The position numbers and the translations under genes are program-made. DNA of 64,000 nucleotides from JBBQVS01 sp964250765 (lineage in GTDB: Bacteria; Chloroflexota; Ktedonobacteria; Ktedonobacterales; Ktedonobacteraceae), in NCBI GenBank assembly GCA_964250765.1, contig CAXUHF010000009.1, positions 9,564-73,563 of the forward strand, in the 5' to 3' direction. Below the pieces are notes generated by a model. That model did not search any database. It was not told the DNA's origin and worked only from the letters and a program-made list of their open reading frames with translations. Below are positions 44,634 to 54,411 of this stretch, piece after piece (the stretch's first letter is position 1; every line of letters starts with the position of its first letter).

Positions 44634-46394
44634 TTACAAGGTTGGTATGTAAGATGTTTGTAAAGCGTCTTTGAGAAAATGTAAGAGCATCGAATTGGTT
44701 TTTTCTTCTGTTTCCGGCCTCATCTGTTTGCGCTCTTGCAACACGTCGATACAATGCTGATAGACGCGATAGAGATAGCTTCTATCACGCTCTTGCACAG
44801 GAACGACCAGATGATATGCATCGAGTGCGGCACGAAAACTTTGGTTGGCACGCTCATAGCACGCTTCGGCGTATTCTTCCTGTGTCGCGGCATGTCCCAA
44901 CACTTCTGCGACCTCACCAAGTGCAAACAACACAACAGAACGTGTTATATCTTGACGGAGCGATACATTTGAGTGCAGGGCAGGTTCCGGTATTCGTGGC
45001 AACGTTTGATCGTGGCTAACGATAGAGCCTTCCTTGAACGTTGCAATCTCATGTATCAATGTCCAGGGAAAGTTCGGTTTCACAAGCGTATCTACTACTT
45101 GCTTGCAGAGATATGTAGCAACAGAACGTTCGCGTTCTGCTGTGTCTATATACTCATTCATCTGTGCGATAGCCGCACGTTGCGCAGCTACACGAATAAG
45201 ATATGCTAGAGCAGTATAGAGCATTATCTCTAATTCACTTACAGGATACGTTGCATCGGGTTCCCATCCCAGGAGAACCTGACGACACTGTTCCTCAGCT
45301 TCGTCGAGGAGAGAAGCACAGTTAATAGACGGCATCTTACCCGTCGTATTCGCTTTCTCCTGCGCAACTTGCCGTCGTCGTGTACTTAAATCAAGTAACA
45401 CCATTGCTTGTGAAAGACGTGCCCTCGACTCGCCAAGACGGTCACTACTCACTTGATAGAGTGTTCTACTTTGTACAAAGTAGCTGATGGCACGCTGAAA
45501 CTCGCGCTCTGTCTCATCTATAGCAGCATTCGTAGTATATGTAAGTGCTGTACGGTGATATACGTCGGCATAGGTGCAGTAACCTAACTTGAGATAGAGC
45601 TGTCCTGCTGTTTTTATATCGTGTGCTGAACGAAGTTGTAGGCGTGCCTGCTCGAAATGTTCGCGTGCTAACTGATGTACTCCTAAAGCATGATAATCAT
45701 TGCCACAGTGGAATTCCACCTTCAAGCGGAGCGCAATTAATGCCATAAGTTCCTTTTTCTCCACTCCGGCATCTTCTAACTCTTGCAAGATTGCAAGGGA
45801 GCGTTCATGATAGTCTACTGCAACATAATAAGACTGCACATAATAATAGTTTGTGCCCAGTGCATCAAGAATAGCAGGACGATACTTTCCTGGAGCAAGC
45901 GTCAACGCTTGCTCTAACAATTGGAGCGCGGTTGGAAAATCTTCCTTTTGTTGTGCAATCAATCCTAGTAAGAAAGCATAACGGCCTTGTACGTCTGGCG
46001 AAAGGTTGGTGGCAATATCAGAGGCTAATGGCGCAAAATCACCGAAGGAAGGTAATGTATAGAGTTCACTACCTTCCAAAAGAATGTCGAGCAAAGGCAA
46101 TATTTTTTCTTGCACCAGTTGCTCGTTGGATGTGTACAATTGCGCGTTGGTAGCAGTAGACTTGCTGCCTTCACTTTGCAAGAATAACTTTTCAAAGTAG
46201 TCTCTCGGCTCACCTAACTGTTCCGCGAAAAAGTGTAGTGCTTCATAGGAAGGCACGATCTTCTCGCGCTCAACAGCACTGATGTACGACTTCGAGAAAC
46301 GGTCTCCGCCTAAATCTGTTTGTGTGAGGCTTTGCTGACGACGCATCTGGCGTAAGGTTTCCCCAACTGGCATCCGCATTGTTTCTTGTATCAT
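44634..46394 (-). CDS. XRE-family regulator with TPR-like repeats
   Basis: Residues 10-60 form an XRE HTH (VGETLRQMRRQQSLTQTDLG, FSKSYISAVEREKIVPS). The remaining 520 residues are helical repeats of the TPR type (RYAFLLGLIAQQKEDFPTAL, YYVAVDYHERSLAILQELE, AREHFEQARLQLRS). The plan is that of Rap/Rgg/PlcR or transcriptional activators in which TPRs bind a peptide or partner protein. No peptide gene is seen, though the 101-residue unknown lies directly downstream. GAGGAAA precedes ATG 46394. Divergent from the Old Yellow Enzyme gene, which it may control. Confidence 0.8.
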   Translation of the reverse strand: MIQETMRMPVGETLRQMRRQQSLTQTDLGGDRFSKSYISAVEREKIVPSYEALHFFAEQLGEPRDYFEKLFLQSEGSKSTATNAQLYTSNEQLVQEKILPLLDILLEGSELYTLPSFGDFAPLASDIATNLSPDVQGRYAFLLGLIAQQKEDFPTALQLLEQALTLAPGKYRPAILDALGTNYYYVQSYYVAVDYHERSLAILQELEDAGVEKKELMALIALRLKVEFHCGNDYHALGVHQLAREHFEQARLQLRSAHDIKTAGQLYLKLGYCTYADVYHRTALTYTTNAAIDETEREFQRAISYFVQSRTLYQVSSDRLGESRARLSQAMVLLDLSTRRRQVAQEKANTTGKMPSINCASLLDEAEEQCRQVLLGWEPDATYPVSELEIMLYTALAYLIRVAAQRAAIAQMNEYIDTAERERSVATYLCKQVVDTLVKPNFPWTLIHEIATFKEGSIVSHDQTLPRIPEPALHSNVSLRQDITRSVVLFALGEVAEVLGHAATQEEYAEACYERANQSFRAALDAYHLVVPVQERDRSYLYRVYQHCIDVLQERKQMRPETEEKTNSMLLHFLKDALQTSYIPTL

Positions 46395-46539
46395 TGGTTT
46401 CCTCTCTCATATCCTCACTCCACGCTCATCACTACTTCTTACTATATCTCTTTTACAGTCTTCCTTAATTTTTTTCAGGGAATATATGGAATACATTGTA
46501 CTTCGTCTAGTACTAGAAATCAAGGAATAACATGTCTTT

Positions 46540-46558
46540 CTACAGATGTTGTCTGTAG
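46540..46558. promoter_or_regulatory. Small palindrome before the Old Yellow Enzyme gene
   Basis: CTACAGA and TCTGTAG around 5 bp, in the 215-bp divergent region that also has CTAGTACTAG at 46507-46516. Either could be an operator. Confidence 0.3.
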
Positions 46559-46609
46559 TACATACTATTTATTCGCATTTTTTCTGGAATACAGAGGAGT
46601 TTATTCAAC

Positions 46610-47680
46610 ATGTCTACAGTTTCGCTGTTTGAACCGTTGACACTACGAGATATTACCTTACGCAACCGTATCATGGTTTCGCCCATGTGCCAGTATTCAT
46701 CTACCGATGGGTTTGCCACTGATTGGCATCTTGTTCACTTAGGCAGTCGCGCGGTTGGTGGTGCTGCGCTGGTCATGACAGAAGCCGCAGCAGTCGAGGC
46801 GCGAGGGCGTATCTCGCCGCAAGACCTCGGAATCTATCGCGACGAACACATTGACATGCTTTCGCGCATCACCTCTTTCATAAAAGAACAGGGAGCGGTA
46901 CCCGCTATACAGCTTGCTCATGCGGGCCGAAAAGCTAGTACTTATCGTCCGTGGAGTGGTCGTGGCGAGGTCTCAGTGGAAGATGGACGCTGGGAAACGA
47001 TAGCGCCCAGCCATGAACGCTTTTCCGATACCTATCCCTTGCCAAAGGAATTAACAGAACAAGAGATCGCCGAGGTCACGCAAAGTTTCCGTGCCGCAGC
47101 ACAACGAGCACTCAAAGCAGGTTTTCAGGTCATAGAATTGCATGGCGCACATGGCTACCTTTTCCATGAATTTCTCTCATCACTTTCCAATGCTCGTACT
47201 GACCAGTACGGCGGCACTCTACGTAACCGTATGCGCTTTTTGTTAGAGACTGCTGACGCTGTGCGTGAGGTATGGCCCGATTCTTTACCACTTTTTGTAC
47301 GTATCTCCGCAACCGATTGGACCGAGGGTGGGCTAACAATCGCGGATAGTGTTGAGATTGCACAGACGCTCAAAGGGCATGGCGTTGATCTGATTGACGT
47401 TTCGACTGGTGGCAACGTGTCTACAGCAAAAGTTCCCGTTGCTCCTGGCTATCAAGTTCCCTTCGCGGCACAGATTCGGCGTGAAAGCGGTGTACCAACA
47501 GCGGCTGTAGGTCTGATTACGGAGCCAGAGCAAGCCAACGAGATTATCCAGAGTGGACAAGCCGATGTTGTGGCTCTTGCACGCGAACTCTTACGTGATC
47601 CATACTGGCCTCTTCGTGCGGCCCGTGAACTTGGATACGATTTTCCGTGGGCGGCGCAATACGAACGTGCAAAACTCTAA
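46610..47680 (+). CDS. NADPH-dependent flavin oxidoreductase, Old Yellow Enzyme family (YqjM/NamA-like)
   Basis: A 356-residue FMN barrel that reduces activated C=C bonds. The YqjM-type signature is clear: RNRIMVSPMCQYSSTDGF with the short-branch Cys, IQLAHAGRKAS, IELHGAHGYLFHEFLSSLSN with the substrate-binding His pair, and RTDQYGGTLRNRMRF. The phosphate site is AAVGLITEPEQA plus DVVALARELLRDP. GAGGAG lies before ATG 46610. It often responds to electrophiles or oxidative stress in other bacteria. It is adjacent to the men operon but separated by a family B repeat, so it is probably independent. Confidence 0.92.
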   Translation: MSTVSLFEPLTLRDITLRNRIMVSPMCQYSSTDGFATDWHLVHLGSRAVGGAALVMTEAAAVEARGRISPQDLGIYRDEHIDMLSRITSFIKEQGAVPAIQLAHAGRKASTYRPWSGRGEVSVEDGRWETIAPSHERFSDTYPLPKELTEQEIAEVTQSFRAAAQRALKAGFQVIELHGAHGYLFHEFLSSLSNARTDQYGGTLRNRMRFLLETADAVREVWPDSLPLFVRISATDWTEGGLTIADSVEIAQTLKGHGVDLIDVSTGGNVSTAKVPVAPGYQVPFAAQIRRESGVPTAAVGLITEPEQANEIIQSGQADVVALARELLRDPYWPLRAARELGYDFPWAAQYERAKL

Positions 47681-47744
47681 CCGCGTTTTTGCATCATCTT
47701 CTCACACGCCCTACAATATACACAGAACTACGAGATGTATCCTC

Positions 47745-47869
47745 TGTAGGGGTCTAATTCTATTACACCCTGTTGGCAATGTACAATGTTGGAGGACATA
47801 TGAAACGCTTCATCAATCCTATGTACGGAATCGATTGCCAACAGGGTGTAATAGAATTAGACCCCTACA
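47745..47869. repeat. Palindromic repeat, family B
   Basis: 125 bp, with near-perfect arms extending through GTTGGCAAT / ATTGCCAAC. Same length and interior as the copy at 12765. Confidence 0.92.
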
Positions 47870-47896
47870 AAGATTATCTTCTCTTATTACAGGTGT

Positions 47897-47923
47897 AGAT
47901 TGCCGAATGTTATTCGGTAATCT
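47897..47923 (+). promoter_or_regulatory. Stem-loop upstream of menF
   Basis: AGATTGCCGAAT pairs with ATTCGGTAATCT (one G-U) around GTT. No T-run follows. It may be a leader structure or operator 39 bp before the menF start. Confidence 0.35.
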
Positions 47924-47961
47924 TGCACGATAAAATTGTCGCTTTTCTATACGACAGATAG

Positions 47962-49470
47962 ATGCTTATTATGACAAATACACTTATTCATGAACATATT
48001 GCAGAGCAAAATACATTCCTTGATCGTCATGCACCTGAATTGCTCATAACCCTACAGCAGGCTATAACACGAGCGACACAATTACATAAAGACATCATTG
48101 CCAATTTCACATTTCCAGTTGAATACTACGATACCATCGCTGCATTTACGGGTGCTCAGCAAGCGGGACTTGGCGAAGTTTTCTTCTGGGAACAACCCTC
48201 TGAACAAAACGCGCTTATCGGTATCGGAACCACAACTACAATTGAGACAATGGGCAAAACTAGTGCTATAGAAGCAGCAGCACAATGGCGAACATTGCAA
48301 CAAGACGCAGTGATTTCCTCAGTAGATACGGTGCAAGAGGTTGACACAGTATATGGACGTGGGCCGATGTTCTTTGGCGGTTTCGCCTTCGACCCCGATA
48401 ACCAGCATACACAACTCTGGTCAGGTTTTCCCGACGGCTTACTTATCCTGCCCCGCTTCTTACTAAGATATAGCAAAAACTCTACAACACTCACAATAAA
48501 CATACTCCTTCATACCGAAGATGACATTAAGCAGATTTTTCGCAACATCAACAACGAGACACACCATTTGCTAAAGACTATAAGAAGTATCGTAAAGATT
48601 GAAGCGTCAGAAGAGGCTGGGAGACCCTTGCGGTCTCCCCTGCACGTAGAAGAGGCTCTTCCAGCCACAGTGTGGATGCAAAAAGTAGCGGAGGTCGCCC
48701 ACGATATACGGGAGAATATGTTTGAAAAGGTGGTCCTGGCACGCAGTATACAGGTTACACCACAGACAGGAACGTCTTTTGATATAAGTGCCGTTTTGAG
48801 CAGACTGCGCCAGAGCTATCCAGGAACATACATTTTCGCAATGCAACGCGGTACGCGGTTCTTCGTGGGGGCAACACCGGAACGACTGGTGCAAGCGCAG
48901 AATGGACAGATACATACTATGGCCCTCGCAGGCTCTGCTCCACGCGGTACAACGCAGGAAGAGGACGAACAACTTGGTGCCGAGTTGTTGCAAAGCGAGA
49001 AAAATGGTGTCGAGCACGCGGTTGTCGTTGCTACGGTACGTGAGGCACTTCTTGCACATTGTAGCGCAGTGCATGTATCCGATACTCCTTCCTTGCTCAA
49101 ACTTAAGAATGTGCAACATTTAGAGACACCTATAGTTGGTGAGCTATTGCCGGGTCGCTGCATCCTTGACGTGATGGCAGACCTGCATCCAACGCCCGCC
49201 GTTGGTGGCTTTCCGCGCCAGGAAGCACTTGCCATGATTCGACGGATCGAGCAGCTTGATCGCGGCTGGTACGCGGGTCCACTCGGTTGGATCGGTGCGG
49301 GGGGTCATGGCGAATTCGCGGTTGCGCTCCGCTCTGGTCTAGTTGCTGAACATGAGGCAACGCTTTTCGCTGGCTGTGGTATCGTTGGCAACTCTGACCC
49401 ACAAAGCGAATACACGGAGTCTTGCTTAAAACTACAGGGAATGCTCCGAGGGCTGGGCGAGCAGAATTGA
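47962..49470 (+). CDS. menF: Isochorismate synthase
   Basis: MenF turns chorismate into isochorismate, the first step of menaquinone synthesis. The 502-residue protein has the chorismate-binding core: FEKVVLARS, FVGATPERLV, MALAGSAPRGTT, EHAVVVATVREAL, VQHLETPIVGEL, LHPTPAVGGFPRQEAL and the terminal GCGIVGNSDPQSEY. The N-terminal half is the less conserved MenF/DhbC lobe. The ATG at 47962 lacks a good ribosome site; ATG 47971 is the alternative. A 21-bp hairpin of family F type (48619-48639) lies in frame near residue 220, between the lobes, and adds G-R-P-L-R-S-P-L. It is first of the men operon. Confidence 0.92.
   Translation: MLIMTNTLIHEHIAEQNTFLDRHAPELLITLQQAITRATQLHKDIIANFTFPVEYYDTIAAFTGAQQAGLGEVFFWEQPSEQNALIGIGTTTTIETMGKTSAIEAAAQWRTLQQDAVISSVDTVQEVDTVYGRGPMFFGGFAFDPDNQHTQLWSGFPDGLLILPRFLLRYSKNSTTLTINILLHTEDDIKQIFRNINNETHHLLKTIRSIVKIEASEEAGRPLRSPLHVEEALPATVWMQKVAEVAHDIRENMFEKVVLARSIQVTPQTGTSFDISAVLSRLRQSYPGTYIFAMQRGTRFFVGATPERLVQAQNGQIHTMALAGSAPRGTTQEEDEQLGAELLQSEKNGVEHAVVVATVREALLAHCSAVHVSDTPSLLKLKNVQHLETPIVGELLPGRCILDVMADLHPTPAVGGFPRQEALAMIRRIEQLDRGWYAGPLGWIGAGGHGEFAVALRSGLVAEHEATLFAGCGIVGNSDPQSEYTESCLKLQGMLRGLGEQN
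48619..48639. repeat. Short hairpin repeat, family F, in frame within menF
   Basis: GGGAGACC and GGTCTCCC around CTTGC. Translated in frame as part of a linker. Confidence 0.5.
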
Positions 49471-49477
49471 GAAAGAA

Positions 49478-51337
49478 ATGTTATACCTTTCAGAAATATC
49501 ACCGCTTCTTCAAAATGCGGCGAATCCTACCTATGCCTATGTCTGTGCGTTCGTAGATGAGTTACAACGTGCGGGCATACAGAACGTCGTCGTCTGCCCT
49601 GGTTCACGTTCAACACCAATTGCATTAGCAGTTGCAGCACAACCAGGAATACACACATGGATGCATGTCGATGAGCGTTCCGCAGCCTTCTTCGCACTTG
49701 GCATGGCGAAGCGGTCAGCACAACCAGTCGCATTGCTCTGCACCTCTGGTACAGCCGCCGCGAACTTTTTTCCCGCGATTGTCGAGGCAAAATTGACGCA
49801 TGTTCCTCTGCTGGTGCTTACCTCTGATCGTCCGCACGAGTTGCGTGAAAATGGTGCTCCACAGACTATCGACCAGACACGCTTATATGGTTCGCACGTC
49901 AAATGGTCCGTCGATGCTGCACTACCAGAAGCAACAGATGCAGCCTTACGGTATATTCGCACACTAGCAGATAGGGCTACTGCCTTAACTGCAGCGATAC
50001 CAGCAGGTCCCGTGCATCTCAATTTTCCATTACGTGAACCGCTCACGCCCACGCCCATCGCTCATCAACCACTACCCTCATTTTCAGAGCGGGATACAGC
50101 TGCATGGCTAGGACGCCCCAATAATGCGCCCTATGTCGTGGTGCGCAATACAGAGCAGAGTACACCCGATAGCGCGATTGTTGAACATCTTATCGAGCTT
50201 ATACAAAAAGCTACACGCGGACTTATTATCATTGGACCACAAGAGGATACTTCGCTCTTAGAGCCGCTTGTACAAGTAGCGCAACACGCGAGCTATCCCA
50301 TACTTGCAGACCCGCTTTCACAGATGCGTAGTATGAGTGCGACCCACCAGAGACATGTTCTCACAAGTTACGATGCATTTCTGCGCATAGATGCATTTGT
50401 GGAAAAGATGCAACCAGACCTAATACTACGTTTCGGTGCCATGCCAACCGCCAAGCCCGTGCTCACCTATCTCAAACGCTATCCCTCATGCCCGCTTATC
50501 GTCATTGATGGCAACGAAGATTGGCAGGAACCAACGCAACTCGCAACAGAACTGCTTCATGTTGACCCTGTTTCCTTATGTGAAGCCCTCGTAGGGACCG
50601 ATTTATAGCGTGCGTGTTCGATAGCGATTTACGAAGAAGGCCCCGGTAAAACGGTCCCTACAGAAGCATGGTTATCGACGTGGCAAAAAGCTGATACATA
50701 TACAAGAGAAGCTCTGCAAGCAACTATTCAGGATTTTACGGAGCCGTTTGAGGGACGTGTTTTTACCGAACTCGCGCAGCTTTTACCAAAGGATGCATTG
50801 CTCTACACAGGAAATAGTATGCCGGTACGTGACTTGGATACGTTCTTCTGGGGGAGTAATACACTACGCATTATGGGAAATCGTGGTGCTAATGGGATTG
50901 ATGGTATCGTTTCGAGTGCGTTAGGTGCGAGCGCGGTTAGCAACGGTCCAAATGTCCTTGTAATTGGAGACCTTTCTTTTTTTCACGACATGAACGGTTT
51001 GCTCGCCGCTAAACTGCACAAACTCAATTTGACGATTATCGTCGTCAATAACGATGGCGGCGGCATCTTCTCATTTCTGCCACAGGCCGACTATCCAGAG
51101 CATTTCGAGCAACTTTTTGGCACACCGCTTGGGCTAGATTACAGCTACACGGCATCTCTCTATAATGGTCACTATCAGCGCGTTGCTGACTGGCAGCAGT
51201 TCCGTATAGCCGTAGAGCGTGGCATGCAGAATGGTGGACTACACATCGTCGAGGTCGTGACGGAGCGCGAAAGCAATGTACGTATGCATCGCCAATTATG
51301 GCGGAGTGTCGCGGAGGCACTGAAGCCGATTGTTTAG
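49478..51337 (+). pseudogene. menD: menD (SEPHCHC synthase) interrupted by an in-frame repeat carrying an amber codon
   Basis: MenD is a thiamine-diphosphate enzyme that joins 2-oxoglutarate and isochorismate. The first 371 codons give the PYR and central domains (VCPGSRSTPIALAVAAQ, MHVDERSAAFFALGMAKRS, CTSGTAAANFFPAI). From codon 396 the PP domain follows (YTGNSMPVRDLD, NRGANGIDGIVSSALG, GDLSFFHDMNG, IIVVNNDGGGIFSFLPQ). Between them is a 72-bp family A repeat (50591-50662) in the same frame. One base of the usual arm, TCG, has become TAG (50606-50608), so translation stops at codon 377. Everything after stays open in frame to 51337. The gene is either inactive, read through, or made as two pieces (a TTG at 50798 could start the second). 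It begins 7 bp after menF. Confidence 0.88.
50591..50662. repeat. Palindromic repeat, family A, inside menD
   Basis: Left GTAGGGACCGATTTATAGCG, right AAAACGGTCCCTACA; the inner arms have diverged. Exactly 72 bp, a multiple of three. Contains the amber stop at 50606. Confidence 0.85.
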
Positions 51338-51369
51338 AAAATAATGAAACTGTCTTGATAAAAAACCTC

Positions 51370-51493
51370 TGTAGGGATCTAATTCTATTACACCCTGTTA
51401 GCATTCTACAATGCTTGAGAACGTATACATGCTTTCCAATGACTCCTGACGTTGTAGAATGCTAACAGGGTGTAATAGAATTAGACCCCTACA
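51370..51493. repeat. Palindromic repeat, family B, between menD and menH
   Basis: 124 bp. The stem is unusually long: pairing continues past ACACCCTGTTAGCATTCTAC to about 40 bp per arm with few mismatches. Confidence 0.92.
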
Positions 51494-51530
51494 TTAATTA
51501 CTATAATGTATTACAAGCAGGTATTGTATT

Positions 51531-52367
51531 ATGGCAACACACATACACGTCAATGGCGTTTCAATAGGCATTGAGGAACGTGGCTCAATAGACCAGCCAC
51601 CTATTGTACTCCTTCATGGCTTTACAGGTAGTGCCGCAAGTTGGGGCCATCACTTGAACATCTTAGCAAGTCACGGCTTTCGCGTCATCGCACTGGATAT
51701 GCTGGGACACGGACAATCGGACGCACCAACGGACCCACAACGTTATATCATAGGGGAGTGTGAGACGGACATACTGGTGGCACTGAATGCGTTAGGTGTG
51801 CAAAAGGGCGAGGCTATTCTGCTTGGCTACTCGATGGGTGGGCGTATTGCCCTCTACACAGCGTTCTCTGGTTTTTTTCGTGCACTTATTCTGGAAAGTG
51901 CTTCTCCGGGTCTGACAGACCCATCAGAACGTGCACAGCGTAAGAGCAGTGATGAGCACCTTGCAGATCGAATCGAGCGTGAGAGTATAGAAGCCTTTGT
52001 CACATACTGGGAACACTTGCCACTTTTTGCCAGTCAGCAACGTCTTCCGTATGAGCAACAACAAACGCTTCACGAGCAACGTGTACAAAATAGACCTCTA
52101 GGTCTCGCCAATAGTTTGCGTGGCGTTGGAACAGGTGTGCAGCCAGCACTGCAAGAGAGACTGACAACACTTACTATCCCTGTCCTCTTGTTAGCTGGTA
52201 TACTTGATACAAAGTTCTGCGCAATCGCACAACACATGGCACAAGCGTTGCCGAATGTGCAAATACACATTGTCCCTAACGCTGGACACACAATTCATCT
52301 GGAACAGCCAGAACTATTTGACCAAATCGTCATAGATTTTTGCAAGACTACATCTCTGACTGACTGA
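51531..52367 (+). CDS. menH: 2-succinyl-6-hydroxy-2,4-cyclohexadiene-1-carboxylate synthase (MenH-like)
   Basis: MenH removes pyruvate from the MenD product. The 278-residue alpha/beta hydrolase has HGFTGSAASW (oxyanion side), nucleophile S101 in LLGYSMGGRIAL, the acid in LLLAGILDTKF and His in NAGHTIHLEQPELF; the DxKF motif is typical of MenH. The position in the men operon supports the call over a general hydrolase. A family B repeat separates it from menD, and a TATAAT at 51502-51507 without a good -35 could restart transcription. Its last codons lie in the first copy of a duplicated leader (52351-52473). Confidence 0.87.
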   Translation: MATHIHVNGVSIGIEERGSIDQPPIVLLHGFTGSAASWGHHLNILASHGFRVIALDMLGHGQSDAPTDPQRYIIGECETDILVALNALGVQKGEAILLGYSMGGRIALYTAFSGFFRALILESASPGLTDPSERAQRKSSDEHLADRIERESIEAFVTYWEHLPLFASQQRLPYEQQQTLHEQRVQNRPLGLANSLRGVGTGVQPALQERLTTLTIPVLLLAGILDTKFCAIAQHMAQALPNVQIHIVPNAGHTIHLEQPELFDQIVIDFCKTTSLTD

Positions 52368-52473
52368 TACGAAACACGAGAGTGTCGTTGTCAATCGGAA
52401 TAAGGAGACTGCATCTCCGATTGACTGATGCGAAGCATAGACACGAGAGTGTCGTTGTCAATCGGAATAAGGA
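52351..52473. repeat. Tandem duplication of the menH tail / menB leader
   Basis: Copy 1 is 52351-52406 and copy 2 is 52412-52473. The last 33 bp of each are identical (52374-52406 and 52441-52473). An inverted pair TCAATCGGA / TCCGATTGA (52391-52399, 52416-52424) brackets an AAGGAG-like ribosome site. Confidence 0.85.
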
Positions 52474-52487
52474 AAAGGAGTTTTCTC

Positions 52488-53306
52488 ATGTCAATAGAGT
52501 GGAACACCGTTAAAACGTATACCGATATTCTGTTTGATAAGGCCGAAGGTATCGGCAAAATCACAATCAATCGACCCGAAGTGCGCAATGCGTTTCGACC
52601 AGAGACGCTCACCGAACTGATCGAAGCCTTTAATATCTGCCGTGAAGACCCGGAGATCGGTGTGGTAATCTTTACAGGTGCGGGTGATAAAGCGTTTTGT
52701 TCGGGTGGCGATCAGCGCGTACGTGGCAACGGCGGCTACGTTGGCAGTGACGGAGTGCCACGCCTGAACGCACTCGACCTACAAAAGGTCATCAAGTATC
52801 TACCAAAACCTGTGATTGCAATGGTGGCAGGGTACGCCATCGGCGGTGGGCACGTCCTACATATGCTGTGTGATCTCACAGTCGCCGCCGATAATGCGCG
52901 TTTTGGACAAACAGGGCCACGCGTAGGTAGTTTTGACGCTGGCTGGGGTGCTACTTATATGGCGCGTATCGTTGGACATAAAAAGGCGCGTGAAATCTGG
53001 TACCTCTGTCGCCAGTATGACGCTCAAGAGGCACTTGATATGGGCCTTGTCAATACTGTTGTGCCACTGGCACAGTTGGAAGAGGAGACAGTACAATGGG
53101 CAAAAGAGATTCTGGAAAAGAGTCCGCTTGCGTTGCGCTTTCTCAAGGCGGCCTTTAACGCCGACACCGATGGTCTCGCGGGTATTCAAGAGCTAGCAGG
53201 TGATGCAACCATGCTGTACTATATGACTGAAGAGGGACAAGAGGGCAAGAATGCATTCTTAGAGAAGCGTAAGCCTGACTTCTCGCGCTTCCCACGCTTG
53301 CCATAA
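52488..53306 (+). CDS. menB: 1,4-dihydroxy-2-naphthoyl-CoA synthase
   Basis: MenB closes the naphthoquinone ring from O-succinylbenzoyl-CoA. The 272-residue crotonase-fold protein shows FCSGGDQRVRG, MVAGYAIGGGHVLHMLCDLT, GQTGPRVGSFDAGWG and the typical C-terminal EGKNAFLEKRKPDF. ATG 52488 has AAAAGGAG at 7 bp; the open frame runs up to 52428 within the duplicated leader, but that would add 20 residues not found in the family. It is followed 8 bp later by menC. Confidence 0.95.
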   Translation: MSIEWNTVKTYTDILFDKAEGIGKITINRPEVRNAFRPETLTELIEAFNICREDPEIGVVIFTGAGDKAFCSGGDQRVRGNGGYVGSDGVPRLNALDLQKVIKYLPKPVIAMVAGYAIGGGHVLHMLCDLTVAADNARFGQTGPRVGSFDAGWGATYMARIVGHKKAREIWYLCRQYDAQEALDMGLVNTVVPLAQLEEETVQWAKEILEKSPLALRFLKAAFNADTDGLAGIQELAGDATMLYYMTEEGQEGKNAFLEKRKPDFSRFPRLP

Positions 53307-53314
53307 CTTTTACG

Positions 53315-54403
53315 ATGAAAATTCTCGACATACACTGGCAAACCTATAGCCTACCCTTCGCGCAAAGCTTCAACACCGCTCATGGTGAAATGGCTATGCG
53401 CGAAGGTGCAATTCTTACGCTCACAACCGATACAGGTCTTCTCGGTATTGGCGAGATGGCTCCACTTCCTGCTTTTGGCGGCGAGACGCTGACCGAAGCA
53501 TGTGAGGCACTAGCCGAGGCCATTCCGCGCCTACGAGAAAGCCCCCTTGACACAGCATTGCAGGTTATACAGAGCATGCCAAGTAGTGTTGCTTGTGGGC
53601 TAGAGATGGCTCTACTCGATATACAAAGTAAGCGTGACGGCTACGATATTGGTATGCTGCTCTCTGATGGACCTTTTCGCCCTCTCATACCAGTCAACGC
53701 GGTTATCAGTGCGCAATCTGTCGAAGATGTCTTTGTCTCCGCGTTAAGCGCGAAACAACGCGGCTTCTCTTGTGTCAAGTTGAAAGTTGGGAGCACAAAT
53801 AATCCCACTGTAGAAGTCGAGCGTGTTGCGGCAGCACGTTCGGCTCTCGGTCCTGACATTCATCTCCGTCTTGACGCAAACGAGGCATGGACGCTTGCAG
53901 AAGCAAAGACGATTCTCTCACAGTGTGTGCCATATCGGATTCAATATGTCGAACAACCACTACCACGTCACGACTTGACAGGCACGCAACATCTCAAGCG
54001 CACGATCTCTATCCCAATAGCCTTAGATGAAGCTATTCATAGTCTGGAAAGCGCACGCCGTGTGATGCGTTATGGTGCTGCGGATATCCTGATTATCAAA
54101 CCTCAACTAGCAGGTGGTCTCTACACAAGCAGACAGATTATTACTGAGGCAGCACAGCGCGGTATAAAGTGCGTGGTTACAACGACAATTGAGTCGGGTA
54201 TAAGCTTAGCCGCCGCGTTACATCTTGTAGCAGCGTCACCAGAGGTCACGCTAGAATGTGGTCTCGCCACACAACATTTGCTTATTGATAATCTCATTCG
54301 TGAAGAGTTTGTGATTCTCAATGGCATGATGAAAGTGCCAACGACTCCTGGTTTAGGCGTGACATTGGATGAAGAGGCGTTGCAAGCGTATAGCAGCCCC
54401 TGA
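53315..54403 (+). CDS. menC: o-Succinylbenzoate synthase
   Basis: MenC dehydrates SHCHC to o-succinylbenzoate. The 362-residue enolase-superfamily protein has the capping domain at the start and the barrel with KLKVG (catalytic Lys), LRLDANEAW, YVEQPLP, PIALDEAIHS and IIKPQLAGGL (second Lys). It belongs to the MenC/NAAAR group, so racemase side activity is possible, but the operon supports MenC. ATG 53315 is 8 bp after menB and has no strong ribosome site, so coupling is likely. Confidence 0.9.
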   Translation: MKILDIHWQTYSLPFAQSFNTAHGEMAMREGAILTLTTDTGLLGIGEMAPLPAFGGETLTEACEALAEAIPRLRESPLDTALQVIQSMPSSVACGLEMALLDIQSKRDGYDIGMLLSDGPFRPLIPVNAVISAQSVEDVFVSALSAKQRGFSCVKLKVGSTNNPTVEVERVAAARSALGPDIHLRLDANEAWTLAEAKTILSQCVPYRIQYVEQPLPRHDLTGTQHLKRTISIPIALDEAIHSLESARRVMRYGAADILIIKPQLAGGLYTSRQIITEAAQRGIKCVVTTTIESGISLAAALHLVAASPEVTLECGLATQHLLIDNLIREEFVILNGMMKVPTTPGLGVTLDEEALQAYSSP

Positions 54404-54411
54404 TGAGCTGT

